A stretch of DNA of 64,000 bases, from positions 1,798,001 to 1,862,000 of the forward strand of contig NC_037317.1 of NCBI RefSeq assembly GCF_000143535.2. Reading direction: 5' to 3'. Positions 47,955 to 59,303 of this stretch are shown piece by piece. The notes under the pieces are model-generated. The model did not search any database, was not told the origin of the DNA, and saw only the letters and a program-made list of their open reading frames with translations. How positions within the stretch are numbered: the first letter of the stretch is position 1; every line of letters starts with the position of its first letter. The stretch is from Botrytis cinerea B05.10. Its lineage: Eukaryota; Ascomycota; Leotiomycetes; Helotiales; Sclerotiniaceae. Made by a program: the position numbers and the translations under genes.

Positions 47955-50900
47955 GGTGAATGCGGGATTCCCTAATGTGTCGGGGATTTTGTGAAAAGTG
48001 CAATGCACTGAGAGGCTTTTGGAAACTGTTGGTAGGTATTTATGCGATTACCCGCGAGACCATACGGTACGTGGGAAGCCGTATGTTTTTGTAGTACAGG
48101 CTACCAATTAAAAAACATTATGTGTTTTCAGGAAATCGAGAGAGGAACAAACGTGAAGGAAAGACAAGAAAAGAAAGGAAGGGAAGGGAGGGGAGGAATT
48201 ATAATTGGGTTGATCTAGACTTTGAGATTTGAGATTTGAGATTTGGGATTTGAGATTTGCGATGGAGGAGCATTACTATTAAGAGAGTTGAGTCGATGAC
48301 ATAGAGCGTTGTGGAGTTTGTAGTGGAGTTTGGGGTGATTGTCGTGTTCTAGTACGGGTCGCGTTGCTTGTTAGGGTTTGGGTTGAGAGACCAACCCCAC
48401 CAAACGAATGCAGGAACGCTCTTATCGATTAGAGAGAGGGAGGGGGAGGGGGAGGGGGAGAGGGAGAGAGAGAGAGAGAGGGAAACTGGAGACGGAGACG
48501 GAGATGGAGATGGAATTGGACTTTGAGATGGAAATGGAGTTGGACTTTCAGTTGACGTTGGAGTGCCAGTACCGTGGTCTGCCTCCCTATCGAATTATTA
48601 GAAGCGTAGAAGACGTGTTGCCATTCATTCCACCAAATCGATATCCATCATCGATGTCGCAGATGGCAATAACATCCTACATGCGATACCTGAGGATACT
48701 CAATTGCCAGCAGCCCGCCGAAGAAAGTTTATTGGAGAAGCGGCCTAGGTGTCTGTCGCGACCATGGTTGATCGTATTTCATCCATTCAACAATTCCCCA
48801 TTCTATCTCACGTCGCAATCTGATCTTCTGCCATGTCGTACACGAGAGGGGCAGCTTGATTTATGGAGGGGAGCGTTCCCATTCTAGCTTCGTTCTATCA
48901 AACTTGCAATCCAAGAAAACCGGCTATTTGTTTTATGAGCTTTAATAGATGGCCTTCTTTGTATACTTAGGTAGTGATTTCGATATATCGTTACTTCTAC
49001 ATCGAGAAAGGATATAGGAAGAACGAAAGCCCCTTGACAATTCTCATATACACTCGAAGGCTCTTTCAATCCAACCCAACCCAACCCAACCTAACCTAAC
49101 CTAGCCCAATCCTCAGCTCAATCCTCAGCTCAGCTCAACACGCAGCCTGATCTTCAAGGAATCTAATGATAAGATCCTGCCACTTATCGCGGGAGCTTCC
49201 CAACCTTCATCCATTCAAGCTTTGATCGTACATCATTTTAACTCGATCTAACAAAGTCAGGAAAGGAAAGGAAAGGAAAGGCCTGATAACGATAACTCTG
49301 ATCGATTGACCCCCCCATCCCTCTACTCCAATTGGTAAGTGGGTAGGGTAGGGTAGGGTAGGAACAGCGCTATCTATAGATACTCCTACCAAGGAAACTT
49401 ACCGTCCGCTTTAGCTTTGATGGATATGGACTTCGATATGTCGTTACTTTGACATCTCGAGAGTATGTAGCAAGAAAGAAAAAACCTTACATTTTGAGTT
49501 CCGTCCGATCAAAGGGCAGGTTGAGGGTCGATAGCTTGCGGGCTAACGTTTCGATGTTCATGTAATATAATCTTTCAATCTTGGCTTCTTCATCAAGTTC
49601 TTCCGTATCCTCATTCATGTTTGGAATTCAAACAGTCTTATACTCTTCGAAAATCCGAGTGAAAGGCCTTTGATCAGTGGTGAGCATATGTATGCAATAC
49701 CTAGATACCTACCTAGATACCTACCTACCTTCTCCAGCTTGCCCTTTCATGGATCTTTCATACTCGGGAGCGGCAACTGAAGACATGATAGTCTTCTGTG
49801 TTCATTCTTTCTCGAGAGCTATGTACACCGAACTCCCAACGATGATCCGTCCTCTATCTTCTCTGTTGCCAGCCAGGTTATCGCTAGGCTCCAGATATAT
49901 TGACGGAGCCTCACCTACCCAGTAACCGCTATTGAGCCTTGCAGCTTCCCATTGCATTCGACCTTCTGTCACACATGTTACTCTGTTTGCCATCTTGGGT
50001 ACTGTATCAGGTACTTATATTACAATCTAGCTGGCGAATCTCGATACCCAAAAGTTACGTTCAAGCAAAGAACCCCTACTCGGCAGGTGCAGCCTCCCTC
50101 AAAGTTTATGCAGAACCTAGCCTCTCAGCCCATGCTCCTTTCGACGGTATGAAAAGTAGTCAAGTCATGAGGGTGGGTGTTTCATATCAACAAAAGAAAA
50201 AACTGAAATAGAATCAAACCATCAAGACAAATTCTTGACTTGCATCTGAAGAAGAGAGCGTTCATCCCTTCTCATTCTCATGGTCAGCAACGGACGAAAC
50301 CAAGTATATTTGAACTCTAGACCCCACCTGGCAAACCTGGATCCATCAGCGTCAATCACATTCATCACACTTTGGTATCACAAGAACAGAGCACGAGAGA
50401 AGAAGAGACATACGACTCAAACGTCGATGAATAAAGTAGTCAGCCAATGTTTCTCATTGACTGTACCTAGGTAGATACTAAATTCTGACTGTTGGATACG
50501 ACCCAAATCCTCTCCTTAGCGAAGAAGGCAACACTCCCCATCTATGACTCTGATGTTGCTGTCGACAGATTGAAATTACAAGTAGGCTATGGATTGTGGC
50601 TCATGTAGTGTTAAAGAGGGGACTTTCCACCATCCCCTGGCGGTATCTGTAACCAACAATTGAACCTTCTGTACTCCACCCCGAGTCTCAAGTCAGTACA
50701 GGACTGAGTGCAGCGGGTGGTCCGCTGCGGGAGTGCCCAGGTCGCCAGACCAACAAATGGTGTTCATGAGTCTAAAGAGACTCAGCCTCTCTTTTCCCTC
50801 GTCACTGCCAACCAAACTATGGACCGAAACGCCTTTACTTAGCCAGGGACTGGCGAAGGAATGTTCATGCAAGAAGACCGATGCAACTGCTCTTGTAGGA

Positions 50901-52813
50901 TTTATCCACCGTCCAAGTAGGAGACATCTTCAACTGCATGTGGTGTTGGCGGCAATTATGCTCACCTAATTCGGGGTTCAAGCGCAGCGCTTTTGCACCC
51001 CTCGATCCAAAATTCCACAATTTAGTCGGAGCAAGTAATAATCTTCTATTTTGGACGTTTGTGTTTTGGATTGGAGCTTGGAGCTTGGAGATTGGAAGCA
51101 CGCTGTCGAAGGACGGGTTGAAGGGCGGCTCACTAGACCTCAAAGTCGACCTCCCTCTCTAGCCAGGAAGTAGAGCCGCTGTCAGTGACCAACAGCCCCG
51201 TTTTGAAGCTTCCTATAATGAATGAAACCATCTCTCTATGTGACTGACTAACTGACTGACTGACTGACTGACTGACTTATTACCAAACCGTCTTTCTGTC
51301 CTTTGGTTAACTTCATGACCTTTTCGTTCCCTGGCCTTTCTTCTTCTTCACTCATCACCCTCCTCCGCCTCCCTGCTGCCACCTCGAATCATCGCACTGT
51401 ATCAGAAACCCCCAGGAACTTGGGCTCAAACAACCACCCTCCACCCAACGACCGTCCTCTCAAGGAACAACCTTACCGCCTTCACATTATACTTTCTCGC
51501 TGACCGGCCTCTTTTTTGTTTACATCTATTTGCGATCTTGTTTTTGCATACGATCTCACGAATATCACGAGTTTACACGAATTTCTCTCCCCCTTCTTTT
51601 TTCGACTTTCCGTCCTCGAATCATTGACCCTAGACGTGTGGCCATCCAATCCCTTCCAGCCCACCTCCCATCTACTCCAAATTCACACGTATCACCCAGG
51701 CAAGCTTTCACTCATTCACGGTGTGGATATCTGCACAATTACATCAGACGTGAATGGGACCGAGGAAACACGACCGGGACCTTGATATCTCCATTCCACT
51801 GTGTGAACATTGATCTCTGCATTGATTTACCCCGTCCCGCCCGGTCCAAGAAACTGCTGCCCTCCCAGCCAATTACATGCAATAGCAAATCTACCGGTGT
51901 TGGGATATTTCACATCTTGTTGCGGGAAGAGAAGAATTGAAGAGCAGAGACAGAGCAGAGACAGGGCAGAAAAGAGAGAACACCTCTCTCTGCGCGAGAA
52001 AAGAAGGGAACAGAAAAGAGGACATTTCCGCCATCTTCTCCATTTTTCAACCTGTGATCCATTCGTTGCTGGATTGCCCAGGTCATTGATTGGAATTCTC
52101 ATTACGGATTACAATTTATTCCATGCGGAATCCCCCACCAACAATTTCAGCTTTCTGCCGCTTCTAGATTCGCAAGATCGAGCAAAGTCAAGGAAAAGAG
52201 GAAAATCCCACTTCAGTCATTTTTTCTGGTGGGCAGAGATCTCTTTCCCGCGCACCTCCCCACCTTGATTGAAGAAGTTGACGCTTGAGTCTTATTTCTT
52301 ATTTATTCACCGGTAAAACATCACCATCCACGCTGGGCACCGGGGCAATCAACTGGGATTGATTTGCGAAACCCTACACACCACACACCCTGCGCACCTT
52401 ACACACCTTGCACACCTCTTCAACTTTATTCACGAGCCAATTCCAGATACCCAAATCAGCCCAACCAACGCAAGCCCCTCCAGTCGCTCGTCATCCCATC
52501 TATCCATTTCCATTACCTTCACTCAGTGCCAATACCAACACCAATAATACCACCACCACTACCGCTACCACCGTTACTGCCCATCATACAAAACCCGTCC
52601 ATCTTCCAGCCTCGCCATTTTTCTTCCTTGGATTTTTCTCCCACTTGGCTTCTTCGGCTGCACATCTGCTCTTTTGCGAGATACCGAGCTGATTCACATT
52701 TCACACACGTTATTGTATTCCCGAACCCGTTCAAACACCACCCCATTTCAAATACAAACAACCCCTCTGAATAAGTATATCGACCGTGCAATCGTCGATA
52801 CAATCAAGCAAAC
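47955..52813. other. 4.9-kb intergenic region between the SNF2 and DUF8035 genes
   Basis: The left 300 bases are the SNF2 promoter. Repeats include GAGATTT heptamers (48219-48258), a GGGGGA/GAGA purine tract (48432-48482), (CAACC/TAACC)n at 49073-49105, GGAAA pentamers (49260-49279), GGGTA pentamers (49343-49362) and CTGA tetramers (51241-51276). From about 51.3 kb onward the sequence is pyrimidine-rich and is probably promoter plus a long leader of the DUF8035 gene. No gene I can name is present. Confidence 0.4.
48408..48887 (+). CDS. Doubtful open frame starting in a GA repeat
   Basis: An ATG-initiated frame of 159 codons. The first 50 residues are Arg/Glu/Met repeats read from GGGGGA and GGAGAT microsatellites. 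The remaining 110 are of normal composition (for example GLPPYRIIRSVEDVLPFIPP) and end at TAG. There is no family match. It may be a young orphan gene or a chance frame. Confidence 0.22.
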   Translation: MQERSYRLERGRGRGRGRGRERERGKLETETEMEMELDFEMEMELDFQLTLECQYRGLPPYRIIRSVEDVLPFIPPNRYPSSMSQMAITSYMRYLRILNCQQPAEESLLEKRPRCLSRPWLIVFHPFNNSPFYLTSQSDLLPCRTREGQLDLWRGAFPF

Positions 52814-54836
52814 ATGTCTAGACATGGCGCCCCGTCTCGAGTGACGGAATTTGATGAGCGTGATACTTACTATCGAGGGACCGCTCCCCCACCCGCTCAA
52901 GTTCGAGTCAGAGAGCGTGATCATGAAGAGACTATTGACTTCAGCACCAGAAGAGGTCCAGATAGACCCCGAGAGAGAAGACGTTCATTGGATTTCTTAC
53001 GAGATGATTACACGCGATCAGAACCAGGTCAAATGGTCATAAGAGAACGCGAAAGAGACACATTTAATGACGGCCCGCTTGTGCGACGAGCAAGATCTCC
53101 TTCCCCTCCACGATTTCGTGAGAGAATCGTACGAAGTGAGGTGGGAGTCCGAGAGCCTTCTCCACCAGCGGAGAGAATCCGAACACGAATTGTTGAGAGA
53201 GAAAAGGAAACCCCAAGATCTCCATCACCCCCACCACAACTTCGCGCACGAGTTATAGAGACAAGGCAGAGGTTTAGAGAACGTTCACCATCTCCTCCAG
53301 CACCTTCTCCAGTTCGCGTTCGCGAGAGAATTATCGAGCGTGAAAGAGAGAGAGAGAGAACCCCTTCCCCACCACCACAAGTTGAGAGAATTCACACCCG
53401 AATTGTTGAAAGAGAGAGAGAAAGAGAACCTTCTCCATCACCATCTCCCCCACCAACTCCGCCACCAGAGATTATTCGAGCACCACCCATTCACCGAGAA
53501 ATTATTACACATCATCGTCATATCGATCATGGTAAGTCCAACTAACTTTCCCACGATAATTATAGTTTACCCTTACTAATTAATAAATAAGGTTTCGAAA
53601 GAGCTCCGGCTCCAAGCCCACCCCCACCTCCTCGTCGTGCTCACACCCCCGCACCACCAAAAACCGAAAAGACTGAAATCGAAATCTATCGTTCTGGCAA
53701 CAATACTGAAGTTGATATCACAAAAACAAAAACCGGTGGTCGCGAAAAGGCTAAATCACCTCCTCCACGCAGAGAATATTATGATGATTCCATCTTATAT
53801 GAGCAAGAGCGTGATAAGCTACGTGTTAGAGATACTCGTATAGATCTCAGCAGAAGAAGAAGTTTGAGTGCTCGTCCTGATAAGGAGAGAGTGAATCTCG
53901 ATATCCGGGATGAAGACGAAGCTGATTATTATGCCCGCAAGGTTCAAGAAAGAGCCGTGATTGGTGAAGCATTTAACGGCGCCACAAAAGATTGGTCAAT
54001 CGTTGATGTTCCTCCTGGAACTGAGAGAATCCAACTAGATGGTGTTGGGGGAGGAAGTCAAGAAATCACTTGGCAGAGATACAATGGTGTACGACGAAGC
54101 AAGTTCAATCCTGAGCGTGAGCGCAAGAGAGAAGAACCTGAACGTGTCGAGAAGAGAATTGAGATCCGCGAACGTGAGCGAGAAGGTCCTAATCGTACTA
54201 GTGAACATATCGAGATTCGTGAGCGTCAAAGTGCTGCACCTTCTCCACGCGAATCTTCAACTACTATTGACATCGACATCTCCAACTCTAGCAGTCGTAA
54301 ACCACGGAGCCATGCCAGTGGACCAACATACGAGAGAGAAAGAGAATACGAACGTATTGAGGAAAGCTCTGATCGTCAAGTTGGCTTCCCATTACCTCGT
54401 GGTCCACCAAAGAATAGAATGGGTGATCTATGGACTGAAATCACCAAGGACTTGGTAGCTAAGGAAGCTATCGAGGAGCTTGGTTATGATTATGAAGAGA
54501 CGGAATTCTTCTATTACATTCTTCAATATCTCAGATACGTAAGTTTTCTCCCTGCCTTGCTTACATTCCTCGGAAAGCATACTAACAATCCTCTAGCAAG
54601 ATGTCGAAGAACTCGTTGCCCTCTCCGAAACTGTCCGCCGCGAACGACAAGATCGCATCCGTGAAATCGAACGTGAACGCGTTCGCATTGAACGTCGTGA
54701 AAAAGAACGCGATGATTGGGAGCGAGCAGAGCGAAGAAGAGAACGAGATAGCGGCTACGATGATGAGCGAATCATCGAGAGAGAAATCATCTGGGATGAT
54801 CATAGAAGACGCGAGAGACCTAGCAGACGTTGGTAA
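52814..54836 (+). CDS. DUF8035-containing Arg/Glu-rich protein
   Basis: Exons 52814-53531, 53592-54538 and 54597-54836 (introns 60 and 58 bp) give 634 residues. The N-terminal 240 residues alternate Arg-Glu runs (RERERERE) with SPSPPP blocks. A middle part contains YYARKVQERAVIGEAFNG and DWSIVDVPPGTERIQLDG, with WQRYNGVRRSKF. The conserved C-terminal core reads MGDLWTEITKDLVAKEAIEE and YDYEETEFFYYILQYLRY, then a highly charged helix (RRERQDRIREIERERVRIER). This matches the fungal domain of unknown function DUF8035. The SP- and RE-rich composition suggests a nuclear, RNA- or chromatin-associated, heavily phosphorylated and disordered protein, but that is inference. The second junction rejoins the core exactly at LRY|QDVEEL. 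Confidence 0.9.
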
Positions 54837-56027
54837 TTCTTTTCCTATTGCTAGGATCGGGTTATCAATGTGAGCCGGTCGATTGAAAGAACCGAAATTG
54901 CACAGAGGAATTGCAGACGAACACGAGAAGAGAAAGAGGAAAGAAAACACTCCAACTCTCTACGAATTTGATGAAATGAACCGACGAAACGAACGACAGA
55001 TGAAACAAAATACGACGTTACGGCTGCTACATAATGACATTTGCGCTTGTACTTGCTTGCACCTAGCATCAACTCCCTCCTCACATAGCGCAGTTGCATT
55101 TCTTCATTCCTTTCTGTTTGGGTTTTAATTTAAATTTCTTTTCGATTGATCGATTCGGTCTCTCTTTGCGGGATGGGTGGGAAGTGTCTTCTATCTATTC
55201 CTAGGTCATTCTTGTTATCTTACCTACATACACACCTTATATTCATCACCTTTTCTTCGCCGAGAAGGAAGCTCCTACGTGTTTATTGGCATGGGTATGA
55301 ATAAATGGATGGATGTACAAGATTTGCTCGCTGGAGGAATGGAAAGAAAGAATGGATGGACGGACGGATGGATGGGATGGATAGGCTTAGTTTATTTCTT
55401 GTGTTTTACTTTTCATTTTTCTCCTCTTTGGTTGCGTGTGTTTTTCAATGGATTGTATTTTGATTGCTCTTTTTTATTTACTTATGTGTGTTGGGGATTG
55501 AGGGATGGGGGGAGGAGAGGTCGATTTGAAATGAGAGAGGGAGATGGGTGGCAGGCAGGCAGGCATATCTTTAACGAATGATTATGAAAATGAAAATATG
55601 ATTGATACACTTTCATGCGTTTGAATTTTTTCATTTTTTCCCCCCATTAGATAGGGCTCGATTGGATGAGATAATATGACATAGTATTTCTTACTTTTAT
55701 GATGGAGATATGAGTGAGTGAGTGAGTGAGTGATTGAGTGGATTAATATCAGGTAACCTAAGAGTACATCTTCCCTTCTTCTTTCAGTCCGGTCTTCCAC
55801 TCCCTATTCATAAAAACTATACTTTTCGAACTACCTACTTCCAATCGTTCACTATCTCCATCTCCATCTCCATCTCCACTACAAGTACCGGTTCAATACC
55901 CCCTCTCCTCTTCCTCCCCTCTCCTCTTCCTCCCCTCTCCTCTTCCTCTCCTCTCCCCTCCTCTCCTTTTCTCTCCTCTCCTTTCCTCTCCTTTCCTTTC
56001 CATCTCCACCCCCCATCCAGCAACCCC
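54837..56027. other. Convergent intergenic region
   Basis: Holds the 3' ends of both neighbours. Repeats: GGATG words (55310-55380), GTGA tetramers (55710-55733), and a CCTCT/CCTTTC pyrimidine tract (55904-56000) lying just past the DUF1295 stop codon. No additional gene. Confidence 0.4.
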
Positions 56028-57757
56028 CTAAAATTTCGGAATAAACATCGGAGTATTCTTCTTCCACTCCTGATACTCTTTTCGATTTCCATATTTCTTA
56101 TCATACTATTTTTTTGAAGGGATACCAGTTAGTTTCGTATTCTCTTCTCTTCCCTTCTCTTCTCTTTTCTCCCAATCCCCCTTTTCCCGCCACATGCATG
56201 CGCATACCACATTCAACAAGACCACCAGAACGAACGAAAACCCAATCACACGAAAAAAAACAAAAAAAAACTGATCAACATACCTTGCCCTCGCTCAACG
56301 GTACCCCACTAACCTTCAACAACAAAAAGCACACAAACGCCGGACTCACACCCGCAATACCCAGCCCCAGTGCCTTTCCCCAAACCCCACTCGTGCCCAT
56401 CCCCAACTGACCTACTCTCCCGGTAAGCACTCCCGCACTCAGAACCGCAATTCCCGTCCACAACGTGGCTTCGCCGAAATAATTCGGATGCCGACTTTTA
56501 CTCCACAGACCACTGGTGAGGAAATCCTCATCGTGCTCTTTTCTCTTCTTCGCGGCGACCCAGGCGGATTTTTGTCGATCGGCAACGATTTCGAAGGAGA
56601 GCCCGCCGGCGAAGAGGAGAAGTCCGAGGATATCGGTTAGCATGAGGGTGGGGAGGGTGGAGAGGAGAGGGTGTGGGAGAGAGTTGAGGGCGATGACGGG
56701 AAGACAGCAAAGGGATACCCAGGTTGCTTGGGCGAAGAAGGCGCCGAAGAATTTGGGGGGTGATTTTTTGATTTCGTCGACTGAGAGCATGTTAGTTGGG
56801 TTAGTGGAGGAGTTGAGGGGAAGAGAAGGAGGAATTCGAGAGGTGTATGTGTTGTATGCATGAGTGAGAAATATTAAATCAGACTCCATTTCTCATCTCT
56901 CACATCATACATAATCAAGAAACGCAGTATAAAGCCAGAAAAACTCACAGCGAGAATCATGACCATCCTCCATTATCCTCTTGAAGAGATAGCTACCAAC
57001 TAATTTTTCACAATGTTAGTAACGTGATACCATACACCATACCCAGACAAACAATCTCTCCCTAGAACTCAGAACATCATCCATCTCGTGAGTTACGACT
57101 CACCCCAACCCATCCATCCAGATGGAAGTCACAGTCCTCAAACAAAGCAGAGAAGAGAAGAGAAAAGAAGAGAAAAGTCGACAGAAAAACCCCAAAGGAA
57201 AACATACGTCTCGTAGCCCAAATCCCCACCGCCGCACTCAAAACCACCTGTCTCCAATTCAACGCATTGGCACCTCCAGCACCAGTAAACGCTTCGAGGA
57301 GTTTAGGCCACTATTGTCACCGTGGATTAGTTTCGGATTCATCGATTCACTTCTGTCACGTCTGTTTTCCATGCATTCTTTTCCCCTCGATTTTTCTCTC
57401 TCGTCTCCTTTCTCCTCATACACAAAGAACCCAAAATCCAGAACCCAGCCTCCCCTTCACCAACCCCTCAAACCCCAAGCCAAAAACCAAACAAAAAAAA
57501 AAAAATCAACTCACCTCCAGTCTCCCTACCCCCGCCGCAGCTCTCGCCCTCACAGTCGGCAAATACAGCGACAGCGCCGTGACACTCAAATACGTCAAAC
57601 TCCCACTCAAATCGTAGAAGCGTTCGGACTGGGCTGCAATACTCGGGACGGCGACGGCGGCTTGCAGGAGGTAGGCGGCGCCGACGGCGGGGACGAGGGT
57701 GCGGAGGAAGGGGGCGCGGAAGTTGGTTAGGTGCAGGAGGGTTTGCGTGAGCGTCAT
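56028..57757 (-). CDS. DUF1295 / steroid 5-alpha-reductase-like membrane protein
   Basis: Five exons on the minus strand: 57757-57515, 57310-57208, 56999-56949, 56780-56284 and 56105-56028, total 323 residues. Introns of 204, 208, 168 and 178 bp are long for this window. The protein has five or six hydrophobic segments, with the family marks RLGSYLFKRIMEDGHDSRFD, SGLWSKSRHPNYFGE (the R-x-P-N-Y reductase-like motif) and VSGVPLSEGKYDKRYGNR-type C-terminus. The final 25-residue exon (YDKKYGNRKEYQEW...PKF) lies behind a T-rich intron. Reading through the donor would stop after two codons (KVC), giving a truncated protein. Relatives are ER or outer-membrane enzymes thought to reduce lipid or steroid-like substrates with NADPH. 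The substrate here is unknown. Confidence 0.9.
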
Positions 57758-59303
57758 TTTGGGGGAGGCTGTTGTTGTTGATGTTGTTGTTGTTGGGGAG
57801 AGGGAGAGGAGGAGAGGATGTGGATTGAATAGATTGAATGAAGCGAGATAGCTGCAACGCGATGCGATGTGATGCAATGTGATAGAATAATAGTCCTCTT
57901 AATCTCTCAATTCTAGAAAGAAGCACCAATACAGACTATCAGACTATCAGACTATCAGACTATCAGAATATCAGACTATCAGAATATCAGAAATATCACA
58001 GACCAGAAATAGCCCAAACCCAAAAAGAAGTAGTAGTAGCAGTAACAAAGTCACAAAGCAACACAACACAACACAACACAACCCTCCCCTCCTCCTTCCC
58101 TTCTTCCCTCCTTCCCTCCTTCCTTTCCCCTCACCTCCTCACCTCCTCTAACCCAATCCAGCCCCCCTTCCCTCGTATTCCATCCTCGTACTTATCATAA
58201 ACCCCCCTCTCCCCCCCTCTTCCTCCTCCCCCTCTTATGCATCATACCCCATCCCAAAAATAATGACGCCATAGACTTTTTTTTAATTTTACCTTTTCTG
58301 CCTTCTCTCACAACCTTACAGCCTTACAAGCCTTACGAGCCTAAATTCATGCCATTTCTTTCAGGCCACCATCCATCCATCCATCCACCAAAAAAGTCAA
58401 ATTCACACAATTGATCGACAAGAATATCGATTTTTAACTTCACCATCGGAAAACGGCTTTATTGCATGAAATAAATAAGTAAATAAATATTCCCCTGACG
58501 ATCGATTTTTTTTAGTGTCGATCAAACCCGAGAATCACTTGTCATGCTACGAGTAGAGTAGTTAATTCATTTTGACTTCACAGACAGAAAAAAAAGTGTC
58601 ATTTGTATATAATAGATGGAAAAATAAAAATAAAACTTCAAAATATGAACATTAGATGTATCATCAATTATCAATCATTAATTCAATTCTCTTCTTGGCT
58701 TGTCTTCCTTCCTATTCTCTTCATCTATCTACTCCATTTCTTCCTTCCCGCTTCTTATTTTCCCTCCTCCACTTGATCATCAATCACGATGCCATACCTT
58801 CCTTCCTTCCATCCCAATCATATACACCCCAATCCATTTCACCCATACCCATTCATCAATCATCTAATTATTAATATTATAGTAATCGCATTCCCGACCA
58901 CTTGACTCTCTTTCGTCCCATCCATCCACAACCCTTCAACCACAAAACACAATCCCCAACGCAAATCTATATCTGTATTTGAATTTGTGTCTGCATCAAA
59001 TCATTGTCCATCTCTATGCGCCTTAACGAGTGTTTTTGTTATTTGCACTCCCCAATACCGTCAATCAGTGGAATCAAATTAATCATCCACCAAAAATATT
59101 CCTCATAAAAAACTGGTCATTTGAATGAAACCAAATCATAGAAGAGAAGAGGAAAAATGTATAAATGAATAGAAAAAAAATCAAAAAAAGGCACAATGGC
59201 AAGGGGTATCTTAACGATATGCCGCGCCAAATGAATAAACAGAAAAAAGCACCGCACAAGAACGTAATGTACATAAGTTATTCATAAAGTAGGATAAACC
59301 CAA
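57758..59303. other. Intergenic region between DUF1295 and LCB2 genes
   Basis: Contains ACTATCAG octamers/decamers (57941-57985), ACAAC pentamers (58056-58082), CCTT/CTTCC tracts (58085-58140), ATCC repeats (58371-58385) and A/T-rich sequence near the LCB2 3' end. No gene recognised. Confidence 0.4.
57941..57990. repeat. ACTATCAG tandem repeat
   Basis: Six or seven units of (AG)ACTATCAG with a TATCAGAATATCAG variant at the end. They lie in the upstream region of the DUF1295 gene. Confidence 0.8.

Noticed and set aside
49073..49110. Interstitial telomere-like CCTAACCTAACC tract
   Set aside because: Units are CAACC/TAACC pentamers, not the TTAGGG hexamer of filamentous fungi; the same holds for the GGGTA pentamers at 49343-49362.
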